Of a stretch of DNA of 64,000 bases, positions 20,700 to 31,400 are shown piece by piece; the first letter of the stretch is position 1, and each line of letters opens with the position of its first letter. The stretch is from Luidia sarsii (taxonomy: Eukaryota > Echinodermata > Asteroidea > Paxillosida > Luidiidae): assembly GCA_949987565.1 (NCBI GenBank), contig OX465109.1:14153400-14217399 (forward strand). The letters run 5' to 3'. A program made the translations under genes and the position numbers. The notes below the pieces were generated by a model that had not been told where the DNA came from, ran no database searches, and saw only the letters and a program-made list of their open reading frames with translations.

Positions 20700-21300
20700 C
20701 CAATCCGGAATCTATGGGAGCTAAAATTGCCAGGGGGTAACCCGATGCTCTCTATGCATGTTTAGAAGACATGGAGAAACTGATGAGAAGTTAAAAATAC
20801 GAGACCCATCAAAATGAATGAACAAAGGGCCAACCCATGCAGGCCGCAGACCAAGGTATTGTGTTACCATAGAAACTGGGCACAATGGGGAAGACCCGTT
20901 CTTTTGAAAGGGCAAGACTACAAACTTGCCTCTCTGGTTCGTTTTTGAAAAATGAAGGGTTACGATCTTAACTGCATGGGCCGCATCCTCAAACCGGACA
21001 TCATGTGAGGCCACAATGCGAGAAAAATCACTTTTTTTACGAGGCAGTGAATACCCCCACCCGCGTAAAACCGAAAAAGGCTAGTTGGAATGCTGACTTA
21101 AAGAGGGTAGCCTCAATCTCTGAATATGCTAGCCCTCCTACTGTCTGGCAAAGCCTTAGCAGGATATCTTCTGTGACTGGATACTGAGCGTCTAGCTTTT
21201 TGGCATTTTTTCTGTGGAAGCCTTCCCTTAATTTATGGACCAGGAAAGTGTCTGTTGGGTCAGACAAACCATGAACCTTATGCGTATAGGCCACCGCTGC
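20700..21300 (-). pseudogene. Family A tyrosine recombinase, split by the DIRS insertion
   Basis: An N-terminal stretch (YTHKVHGLSDPTDTFLVHKL ... AFQLAFFGFTRVGVF) is followed, in a shifted frame, by ASHDVRFED ... VTLHFSKTNQRGK. Then come HRFRIGATMEAAINGVPNS (His-x-x-Arg) and the insertion point. The continuation NQWAGGGP lies at 14261 downward. The active-site Tyr would be just past that point. Copy A2 shows the same stretch uninterrupted (about 35815-35900). Confidence 0.75.
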
Positions 21301-21484
21301 AAGGTATGTTCCAATAGCCTAGTAGCAGGGCAAAGCAAGCTAATGGGAGATGGGCGATAAAGGAGACTATGTAGTTTACTAAAGCCAGCCAAAGTGATGG
21401 AAGACCGGAACGCTGCCGAAACTGGTGGAATTATGTAAGCCCCCGAGAATACGTTGTCCACATACTCATAGCCATTGATGCTAT

Positions 21485-21805
21485 CTATAACTCCCAAAGA
21501 AATGCAGACTGAGACTGGTATTCCCTGCGCACATTCCTGCAGAAGCGAGATATCTGTAAACGGGAAAGAGCATCTGCAATTTCATTATGTGCACCCGGGA
21601 TATGCTGTGCTTGGAAAGCCACATTATCGCTGAGGCAGCGCAGCACAAAGTAACGGACCAAGTGCATTAGAGAGCTACAACGTGATGTCTGCTTACAAAG
21701 GATGGCAACGACAGCCTGATTGTCAGACAGCATAATGACGCCCCGCCCTCGTAGGCTATACCCCAGAGCATTATGGCTACGACCACCGTGAAAAATTTCA
21801 GCCAA
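21485..21805 (-). pseudogene. Family A RNase H domain
   Basis: The 106-codon frame reads GVIMLSDNQAVVAIL and HIPGAHNEIADALSRLQ. The latter is the DIRS/Ngaro-type RNase H C-terminal signature (xHxPGxxNxxADALSR). It follows the RT in the same transcriptional direction and precedes the recombinase. Confidence 0.8.
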
Positions 21806-21832
21806 GCAACGGAATATTTGGCACTCTTTAGC

Positions 21833-22760
21833 TTAGAAGGTGACGGGCTGCGAACCATTGCCCATTGTAGAATCCCCCGAAAACAGTCCCCCACTAGAGT
21901 CTGTAAAGAACTGCACATCCGAGTTCAATGCAAGTCCGAGTCCAATCTTACTGCAAACCTTAAAAAGTTTGTCCTCAGGAATGGCCACTGATAATGCCTC
22001 TAACTCTGAGTCAATTTCCAATCCCAAAAAAACTAGCTTGGAAGTAAGTTCTACTGTCTTATCCTCAGCTAACGGTACCCCCAGCATTTCACATGTACGC
22101 TTAAAGGACTCAAGCACTGCTTTGCATGATGAGGGGGCATTTGCATCTGACCCTCCTACAAAAGAAAATCATCGGCGTAATGATATATACCTCCAAGGCC
22201 AGACTGCTGTTTGCAAACCCATTCTAAAAACAAAATTCAAAATGAGCCGGTGCACAGGAAGCCCCCTAGTCTTGGTTCAAGACGTTGTTGGTTGAGATAC
22301 TCGAACGCCCGACGCGCGAGGGCGCAATGAATACGTTTCTCCGAATGATCCGCAAACACACGTACGCACCCAAACAGACCGGTCAACACACGCGGAATAC
22401 GTGCTCGCACAGGGATCCTCACGTACGCGTTGAACTGAGCCGTTGTTGTTTACCGGTCTGTGTGGGTGTGTACATGTGTTTGCGGATCATTCGAGGAAAC
22501 GTATTCATTGCGCCCTTGCGCATTGGGCGTACTCAACCAACAACGTCTTGAACCAAGACTAGAAGCCCCCATGGGCAAGGGTAGGGTAAATCAGTAAGAG
22601 GCGGAATGCCTTAGCAAGGAAAGAGCCCTTTCCTGCCCTCATAACCAAATGTAGCGTGTCATCAAAATTGGAATAGCGGACTGAGCAAAGTGTCTTATTA
22701 AAACCGTCATTGACTGAACCCTCGTCTGGGTATGACAAGTGATGAATTAATATAAAGGAG
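21833..22760 (-). pseudogene. Family A reverse transcriptase, split by a MITE
   Basis: The upstream half (minus, about 22760-22563) reads SFILIHHLSYPDEGSVND and FDDTLHLVMRAGKGSFLAKA. Then a palindromic MITE intervenes. The downstream half reads IYHYADDFLL (catalytic YxDD) and, in another frame, VLESFKRTCEMLGVPLAEDK with VFLGLEIDSE. These are standard DIRS/Ngaro RT blocks. At least two frameshifts in addition to the insertion. Confidence 0.8.
22269..22559. mobile_element. Palindromic-ended MITE (28-bp TIRs) in family A RT
   Basis: TIRs of 28 bp (22269-22296 and 22532-22559; outer part GTCTTGGTTCAAGACG) are perfect inverted copies. The flanking CTAG (22266-22269, 22559-22562) can be read as a 4-bp duplication or as a TA duplication inside it. 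The longer arms (cgtttctccgaatgatccgca and its inverse; accggtc/accggtct) also pair, so the whole 290 bp folds back. No ORF. Confidence 0.75.
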
Positions 22761-22934
22761 CCCGGTTTTGCTTGGGGACCTATAGGGGATATGCAAATGT
22801 TATCAATTGGAAGGGTGGTAAACGGGCCGGCCCTACATCCTAAAAGGATCTCTTTTCTTTTCTTTTCTCAAAGGCCGTGTGTGTGTTGCCTTACGGACTG
22901 TAGATTTGGTGCATTCCGTCAGTTACATGGCCTG

Positions 22935-23438
22935 CTATACCTGAGACAAAAGCCATTTGTGAAACCTCTCTGCTGCTGCCTTAGCAGGGTATTGCTCTAA
23001 TAAGGACAATAGAAGGGAATGTTTAATTGGCGTTCGAGCGAGGCAGCATACACAAAGATTTTCCAAACAGCAAGCCGGCTGCGTAGCCCGCATTTTACTG
23101 TGCAGTAGAGGGAGGTTTGCCTTTGTTGGCTTTGCATGCTGCGAGTCCATGCCCAAGGGCATTGCATCCGAGGCATCGATGAACATATCTGCACTGTGAA
23201 TTAACGCATGTGGATCGATTGAACGCGAAACACACGCCTGCGTTGCGGGCGGCTTGTTGCGGGAACCAACAAAAAGGGTTTCCAGAACGTTTCCCCCTTG
23301 AGTGACCTTCGAACCTGTAGCGACCGTGGCGTATGTGCTAGGGGTACTAGATGCAATCATGTAAAGTGCCCATACATGTACAGGTGTAGTTCCCCATTGA
23401 TTACTGCCTATGACCGAGTAGGGTGTGACTGCTGGCAC
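22935..23438 (-). pseudogene. Family A Gag/Pol linker frame
   Basis: A 167-codon minus frame ends in RTPIKHSLLLSLLEQYPAKA and AAERFHKWLLSQV. This resembles the TPIxxxxLxxxLxxYP ... FLxxGF block just upstream of the RT in Ngaro-like elements. The N-terminal part is Ser/Thr-rich and not recognised. It supports the element order gag, RT, RH, YR. Confidence 0.55.
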
Positions 23439-23530
23439 ATTCTAAACTGCCTCTGTATTCAACCCAACTCCGTCCAGGAAAGCGTGCTGCTGCTGTACTA
23501 ATGACATATATGTATTTCAGGAGTTCTTGA

Positions 23531-24000
23531 CACTATGAACATCTAAACCGTGAAAATGGGCTGAAAATGTCATTTAGCCGTGAAAAGAAAATTCACCGTG
23601 TTTTCACCCCTATTTCATGGCACACAGTTAGCCAAGTCATTTTCACGGTGTTTTCACCAGTGGTCTCCAAGGCCACATTCCTGGTGGTAAATGGCTACAG
23701 GCAATTTAGAAGTATCTGGGAGTGACAGTTACAAGGACACCATACAGTACCTCTATGGGGGCTGGTGGTCCCTACTGGTAATTGAATTAGCCATCCTTCA
23801 AGGCTGGAGCTTGCCACCCCAGATATTCACGCTTTTTTCACGGTCTTTATAATGACCTGAAGATGGCCTTATCAGGTCAGAGAGGCGATTATTTTCACGG
23901 GGAATTCACTGTAAAATGCACCTTTAAATCACAGTGACTTTTTAGTTTCACGGCGAAATGACATTTTCACCCCTTTTTCACGGTTTAGATGTTCATAGTG
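23531..24000. mobile_element. CACTA-like MITE (470 bp) with TGA duplication
   Basis: It begins CACTATGAACATCTAAACCG and ends with its inverted copy (CGGTTTAGATGTTCATAGTG), flanked by TGA on both sides (23528-23530 and 24001-24003). Subterminal regions carry many TTTCACGG(C/T)G repeats in both orientations, as in the larger element at 37782-42735. A CACTA terminus with a 3-bp duplication fits the EnSpm/CACTA superfamily. No transposase. Confidence 0.85.
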
Positions 24001-24359
24001 TGACTCCTGCCCGGATGTGCGCTTAAAAATACTGATGTGTAAAACAAGAAAGGCATCAGACCACATAAGAATTGAGCTTATCAGAGCCTTCTTCTTAGTT
24101 TCAATTACCTGTAGCTGCCCATTGTTACCCAAGGGGAATGTCAAATTAGGTGTGGCACTAGTTTGGGATTTGTGATCCAGAAGGGTTTCGAGCTCCAAGA
24201 ACTTGTTCCTAATTACTGTATCTTCTAATTCAAGCTAGAAGGCAGGTCACTGCCCAAGGGATCACACACAGATATTGAGGGCCCCCACTGCCTGACATAC
24301 TATCTGGCCTGATTGGATGAATGATATTGTTGTAACCAACTACTGGGTTTCCCATCACC

Positions 24360-24984
24360 AAAGTAACTAGCGCTATGCTCACCGGGAGGTATATTCACGG
24401 GTGGCCGGCTTGTGTTGGCATGACTGAAAGACCAGCAACCGAAGTGTTGACCATGGGAGCACTTGCACTCGGAAGTGTGGGGACCACCGTAGGGGGCCGA
24501 AGTCAGCTCCTGATGAAGTGGGCTGGATGTTCTCTCCTATGTTCTCGATTTCCGTCGATGGGGTGGGTAGATGATTTGGTATCGCCAAGACTCTCATCAG
24601 GTTGGGTTGTTTGGTTGGTTACTGCTCCTCCGGTTGTAGCCTGTCCCAGTCCCATAGACAGTGCTTGGCGTGATGATGTGCTGCCGGCATAGCCGTGTCC
24701 CACCGCTGTGTTGCTGGTTGTCACGGGTGCCGGAGATCTGGAATAGGGGGTTTGTGGATTTTGGCTTGGACCTGGAACCCAAGCGAGCAGTTCCCAGGGG
24801 GTTGTGCCAACACTGACACCACGGTGTTGACATTCGATGGGGTTTGCTGCTGAGAACCTCTTCGCCTTGCTAAAGACGAAGTCCGGATGCTGCTGTTGGC
24901 TACTTCAGGGTTGACAGCGCTGGCTAAGCATGAGGGCTCTCTCACTAGGCCTTGATCAGGCGGGAAAGGCGGGGCACGAACCAT
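24360..24984 (-). pseudogene. Family A Gag-like N-terminal frames
   Basis: Overlapping minus frames (VRAPPFPPDQGLVREPSC ..., then STPWCQCWHNPLGTARLGS ..., then RVLAIPNHLPTPSTE ...) show one Gag-like region broken by frameshifts. The same succession occurs in A3 (plus, 12409-12985). No zinc finger is visible. Assignment to Gag is from position, first in the element. Confidence 0.5.
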
Positions 24985-25900
24985 CTGGACAGCTCACGAC
25001 TCAGATAGTGTTCAACTACGTACCGCTCAATTTATCCGTTGAGCAGGGGCCTCCTGCACTTTCTGCTTCCTCCCTCTATTACCCATGCTCAAGATTCAGC
25101 ACTGCAACAAATTTCAAGGTTCTTGAATCTGATAACTCTCAAGGAGAGTTTTCACACGATGCACACCCAGTGGAGGTGCGCGGCCAAAAGAACAAATAAT
25201 GATGTGCCTTTTGCTTGACTGTATGCTTGACCATTGTTGGTCAGCTTTCCGACTTCTCAGCATTCCTGGGCTTAGCGCGTACTGAGATAAGCGATAAGCT
25301 GGGTTTTGGGGGTTTTTTTTTCACAGTAGCCCCTCGCAAATTTACCTACACCCCCTATGTCCTAAAAATAAAGGCCAAACAAAGAAAAAGAAAAGACCGC
25401 ACTTTTCACCAACTGTCCAGAACTGGCTCGACATCTAGTGAATACCATCTTTTCTGTCAGGACTTTAAATACAATTTATGTTGGGTTTTTTAGCCATAGG
25501 AACTTGTTGGAAAAAAGCCTCATTACTCAAAAAAGAAATTGCATATTTTTCAGCATACTGGAACTCCTTCTGTTCCTTGCTCCAATCAAACTACAATGAG
25601 GTACCGGTAAGCATTCTTATCAAACATTCCAAACCCGGATAAAGATTCCCAGTACAAATTTGTTTGGTTTAAATGTTGCACTATATATAAGTCTTGAATC
25701 TTGGTGGAGAGTTATTTAGCCACACACTCAAAATTTTAAGATTGGAACTGATAGACCATTGTTTCGAATTATTATGAAATTTTTAATATTGTCCCATGAC
25801 TTTGTGCATCAAATTTGTTCCCGGCATTGAGGAACGTACGCTGGAGCCCCGTAAATTTCCTTGCATGTTGCATAACTCAGTAACTCCATCTCCTGTTTAA

Positions 25901-26603
25901 CCACTTCGCGCCGGGACCTCCGAATCCGGAGGTCAATTGGATTGCCTATGTAACGGGGCCCTCTGAATCCAGGCACCACTATTGTCCACATTCTAAACAA
26001 AGACTCTTTTCAGCTTAGAACAAAGCAATACGAATCAGTACAAAGACCCTTTTTGACGCAAGTTGCCACATGAATTGCAAGATTAGCAGCAGTAATTGTG
26101 CAATTGTGGGACTTTTACTGTGGAGGATCGAGGGATACCGCGCTGCCGCTGAAAGCATGCGGGGATATTGTGTTTGCATCCACACAGCCCAACGGTCGTC
26201 GGTCAGGCATTGGAATTCCCCCCCCCCCCCCCACATTCTTTACCGTAATCTGTACGCTCGTTTGTGGCCGACCAACTCGAAGATTTGACTGCCTGGAGTG
26301 GAGTCTGGAGTCTGCGGTCAGGGATTGTCAGCAGCGTACACGCACGCACACACACACGTCCGTTACGGTCCATTGACGATGCACAAAGGGCCCTTTTTCG
26401 AACGGATAATCTCTTGACAAAAGCCACAACGACGTCCGAATTGTGCTAGGTTTTACTCTCTTGTACCCATAGTATACTCTTATCAATTTATTTCACATAA
26501 ATATATTGTTCCGATTGTTTTAGCGAGATTTGAAATCGATGCATTGTTCAAAAACCCCCGTATGGCGGTCATCGGCGCTGAAAAACCCCCCGGCGCGAAG
26601 TGG
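25901..26603 (-). mobile_element. TTAA MITE, piggyBac-type, copy 2 (703 bp)
   Basis: TTAA at 25897-25900 and 26604-26607. The ends CCACTTCGCGCCGGG and its inverse are perfect over 15 bp. The sequence is the reverse complement of copy 3 (31654-32349) with small differences, including a C-run near 26220. No ORF of note; the apparent frames are shared shadows of the family. Confidence 0.9.
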
Positions 26604-26607
26604 TTAA

Positions 26608-28159
26608 AAAGTGATTTGGGTTTTACACTACACAACAATAGTTTTTCCTCTGTTTATGTTGTGGTGGGTTTTGTCATGGGGGAGGTCTTCTGTAAGATAT
26701 TTTCAGGGAGCATGACACTACATGTATTTTCCATTATATTCCCCTGTTACCACTATAAAGTACACAACTACACAAACCAAATATAGACATAATTCAACAC
26801 AACCACCAATGTACAGCCGCTGTATGATCAATGACCACACAGCACTAGCTATACTGGTAAGTGCATAAATAAACATTATAGAGCCACATACTGTCGTACC
26901 TGACGTACAGTACTCCAATCCTGTGAACATCCCTGCTACTACAGTCTTCACCAATAACCATATATGACTTTTGTACAGTATTTTCAAGTGTTTGGAGTGA
27001 AAGGCGGTATAATTTTTTAAGATTTGTCACAGTCAAACTATGAACAGGTGGCTTGTGTCAAAACATCCTTACGATAACAAAACACTGTCCGTTTGTGTTC
27101 AGATTTCCATTGACCACATACGAATTCAAATCTTGTACAATGGTACAATGGTCGTGTGAGAGCAGCATTCAACAAATCATGATGTTAGAGGGAAGATTTC
27201 TAAAATAATTCCTTTTATCAGTACATGGTAAAAGGTCTTATACACAGCGTATAACAATGTGCAGTTTCCTGGTCGCCCTGGCTGTCCGTCCGCACTGTTG
27301 ATGAGCCCTTTATTCACTATGCAAAGAATTAAGCCGGCGTATGCATTACGCATTGCCACTGAAAGTTGTTAGAACGCGTCATTTGAACTTTAACACACTA
27401 TTGATGCATGAATTGGCCGCATACCTCAATGCCCAAATATGGTTTAATTATGCATAGGTGAAAGGTTGTTGACATGCAAATCAGAAGCGCGATAACTTTC
27501 AGCCAATGGGAAGGGCGACTCCCGTTGCTATGGATGCTGCGTATTCGTAGGGTTGGAATTATTGGCCACTTTGTCACAGCCATCCAAAGGACAGAGAGCG
27601 GTTTTAGGTTTCCTTACGGAACATTTTCACCCACCTCCACCCCGATTAACTCCACCAAGCATGGATTTTAAGCTGGCTATTTTGCTGTTGCGGGTAGCAA
27701 TTGTTCTGCTGGACACAGTCAGCCATTAACCCATTTACAGGCTTAGGTATCATTTATCATACAATGTCGTGCATTATAAATAATACTTGCTTTTGTTTTG
27801 CAAAGTATTCATTTTCATAGCGCTGGAAAGTGTCATCAGGCTATGATCCCGACCGAGTGTACTACATCGGTGGGAACACAACTGTACATACTTTGCAAAC
27901 AATTAAGTCTAAGGAATTTGATTTTATCTTTAGTTGAATATAGCTGGGTCTGGTGTGCCTAGCATGTTCGGGTCTGGTGTGCCCGTGGTAACGAGTCTCG
28001 TACCCATAGTCAAGTCGGGTCTGGTGTGCCCGCACCCGTCGGGCCTCATGTGCCCATAATGGTCAAGTCGGGTCTGGTGTGCCCGCATCCGTCGGGCTTC
28101 AAGTGCCCATAATGGCATCGGTACACAGAAAATAAAGATTTTTAAACAACTTGGTTTCA
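26608..28159. other. Intron sequence with a 53-bp tandem repeat, no gene recognised
   Basis: No coding similarity. A tandem repeat at about 27940-28116 has a 53-bp period (GTCAAGTCGGGTCTGGTGTG at 28009 and again at 28062) with a diverged third copy upstream. Confidence 0.6.
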
Positions 28160-28417
28160 TGTAGTACTAGAGGGCGCTCTATTAAGTGAGAGCTGCCATT
28201 CTTATTTTACTCTCATGTTGTGGATTTAAAATCCGCTTCAATCACTGTCTGCTGTTGCCATCCTTGCTTGTCCTGTGTGTCCTGTGACCTGTACGGTTTG
28301 GTGATCATTGTGGTAACCTTTTTATAGGATTTTTACATTTCTGTTGTTGGATTTTGCTGTATGAACTTTTTATCTACATGACGCCCATGCTGTAGGGATA
28401 CTTGACCATAATCAACA

Positions 28418-31400
28418 ATGGACATTGTAACTGTAAGTACTTTGTGCGTTGCACTTGCTGTGCTGTCAACACTTCAATGTGATCACCTACCAGGACCTGA
28501 ATACCTGATGCCGACTTCGTTTGCCAATACATTGCCAGTCTCTGATGTGATCATGTGGCCTAGGCGTGGGGTCAGGGCAAACCGGAATCTAGGTGCTTAT
28601 CACAACAATTGGAAGAATAAATTCGCCCTCACCAAATGGACCAAGCATGGCTTAACTACATTATTGATTCCTCGCTCCGAGCTTGAGCCTACTGTAAACA
28701 TTACCATCTATATGGACATATCGCTAAACCCTGGTCCATCATACGTGAATCACGACACACCCGTAGGCCTACAGAAGGTGCCACTGAAGGAAAGTGTTTC
28801 CGCAAGCGCACAAACATGCAGGCAGATAAACACTCGCCACCAACTCTACGACTTACGTAAATCGCCATTGTGTCACCCCGAACCGAAGCGGCTGCAAGAA
28901 CTTAAGATCGTTGGGCTTCTGCGTTATCGGGGCAAACGGGCCGGAATCAAGCGTGCACGCCGTATTCCGGTAAACATCCAGCGTCAATGTCTCCCCGCTC
29001 ATCAAAATCACAAGCCCGAAATGCGGAATCGAACATTGGTGACAGTGCCCTTCTCGGGAATTGCTAACCGTGATGTCAGCGGTCTTTTGAAATTGTGTAC
29101 TCTGAATATTCGATCCGCCAGGAATAAATCTGCTGCTTTTCAAGATTATGCAAGCTCAAGCGGTGCGGATATATTCGCTATGACGGAGACTTGGTTCAAG
29201 GATATCGACACCGCTCTCAAGAATGAATTGCCACCCCCGGGATTTCGGCTTGTTGATCATGCACGCAGTCAGCGAGCAGGTGGGGGTACCGCCTTGGTTC
29301 TACGGGACTCCATGCAAGTCACCAGAGTCTCTGCTAATGAGCTCAATTCTTTTGAATTCTCTGAGTGGATTATTGAGTTCAATTCTCATAGACTGCAACT
29401 AGTGATAATATACAGACCTCCATATTCTCCAAATCATCCTGTTACCACTGCTACATTTTTCGAAGAGTTTGCTGTATACATGGATACAGTTATACTGTCT
29501 ACAGAACCATTGTTAGTTACTGGTGATTTCAATATCAAGGTGGACGTCACTGAGGATCGTGATTCAATTCGTTTTGCTGATCTTCTCGAGTCTATGAATT
29601 TACAGCAGCATGTTGACAAACCAACCCATCAACTTGGCCATACTCTTGATTTGATCATTACCCGTAGGTCAGACTCTATAATCACCAGCTCACCTCTTCC
29701 AGATCACTTGATTTCGGATCATTTCGCCATTTTGTGCAACTTGCAGTTCGCAAAACCCCCGCTTCCAACCAGAGAAACAGTCTACAGGAAAATAAAAGAC
29801 ATTGATCTCCAATCTTTGGGAACTGAACTGGCTGCCACTAAGCTCTATGACAATGCCCCAGACAATCTACACGAACTGGTGCATTGTTACAACACCACCT
29901 TAGCTCGTGTATTAGATCGTCACGCCCCTCAGCAGGTGAAATTGATTACTGTTCGGCCGCTTGTCCCATGGGACAATAGAAGCATTAAAGTTGGGAAAAA
30001 GAGAAAGAGGCGGGCTGAGAGGAAATGGCGACAAACTGGAAGTATTTCGGACTTAACTATCTACAAGTTTTACAGAAATAAAACCAATAATCTAATGGAA
30101 AAAGCTAGGCGCTCATTCTATTCAGGTCTAATTGATGATCACTCCTCAGATCCGGCTAAGCTTTTTAGAGTCACCAGAAAGTTACTGAAACAGCATACAG
30201 ATCATCCACTTCCCCCATTCAATCACAAGATTGATCTTGCAAATGAGATGGGATGCTTTTTCAAATCTAAAATTGATAAAATTCATACAAGGCTTAACTG
30301 TCAATGTATTCATGAACCTCCTATAGGCATATGTGAGATCTCCCTACATACAGCTAACAGGTTGGATCGGTTCTTGCCACTCACTGAATCGGAAGTGAAA
30401 CAACCCATTCTTGATTCTCCACGCAAGTCATGCCCACTTGATCCCATGCCAACTACTGTCATTGTAGATTGCATAGATGTACTGCTTCCGGTCATCACTA
30501 AGATCATCAATACTTCTTTAATATCCGGTATTTTTCCCGAAGATTGGAAAGAATCTCTTGTCACTCCTCTCTTAAAAACAAATGGACTGGATGTTAAACA
30601 TTTTGAAAACTATCGGCCTGTTAGCAATCTTTCATTTATTTCCAAATTAATTGAGAGGGCGATATTTAACCAGGTTCATAATCATATGACTGCCAATAAT
30701 TTGTACCCTCCTTTTCAGTCAGCATACAGGAAGAACCATAGCACGGAAACAACACTTATGAAGCTGAATAATGATGTACTGTTACAAATGAATTCCCAAC
30801 ATGTGATTCTACTTATTTTACTTGATCTTAGTGCCGCTTTTGATACTGTTGATCACTCAATTTTGTTGAAGCGCATGAATGTTAAGTTTGGCATATCTGG
30901 TCTCGCACTTGAATGGTTTACATCATACTTATCTGACAGGAGTCAACGTATCATGATACAGGGAGCAAAGTCGGACAAATTTGATCTCACGTGTGGTGTA
31001 CCACAAGGCTCTTGTCTCGGACCACTGTTATTCATTATGTACTCATCAGTACTGTTTGATGTCATTCAGCATCATTTACCAAATACTCTATGTTATGCTG
31101 ATGATACACAGTTGTACTTGTCATTTAAGCCAAATAGTGTTATCAATCAAATCGAAGCAATTACTGCCATGGAAAGGTGTATTAAAGACATAAGAAGTTG
31201 GATGCTTCATGATAGGCTCATGCTAAATGATAGTAAAACAGAGTTTATTTGTCTTGGGACGAAACAACAACTTTCTAAGATCAACATTCCATTTATTATT
31301 GTGGGCGATTCAAAGACAGCTCCGATGCACAAAGTTAAGATTCTTGGTTCTTGGTTTGACTCAAACATGTCAATGTCCACGTATGTTACGAAAGTATGCT

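Larger units (their letters stand above)
20658..25285 (-). mobile_element. Ngaro-like family A copy A1, 5' portion
   Basis: Read right to left this holds a leader, Gag-like frames (about 24984-24360), a pre-RT segment, RT (about 22760-21833), RNase H (21805-21485) and the tyrosine recombinase up to 20658, where the DIRS1-like element interrupts it. The protein then resumes at 14261. Two further insertions split it: a palindromic MITE (22269-22559) and a CACTA-like MITE (23531-24000). Multiple frameshifts are present. Confidence 0.8.

Noticed and set aside
28853..29143. 96-codon minus-strand frame inside the LINE
   Set aside because: Antisense shadow of the LINE ORF2 endonuclease region.
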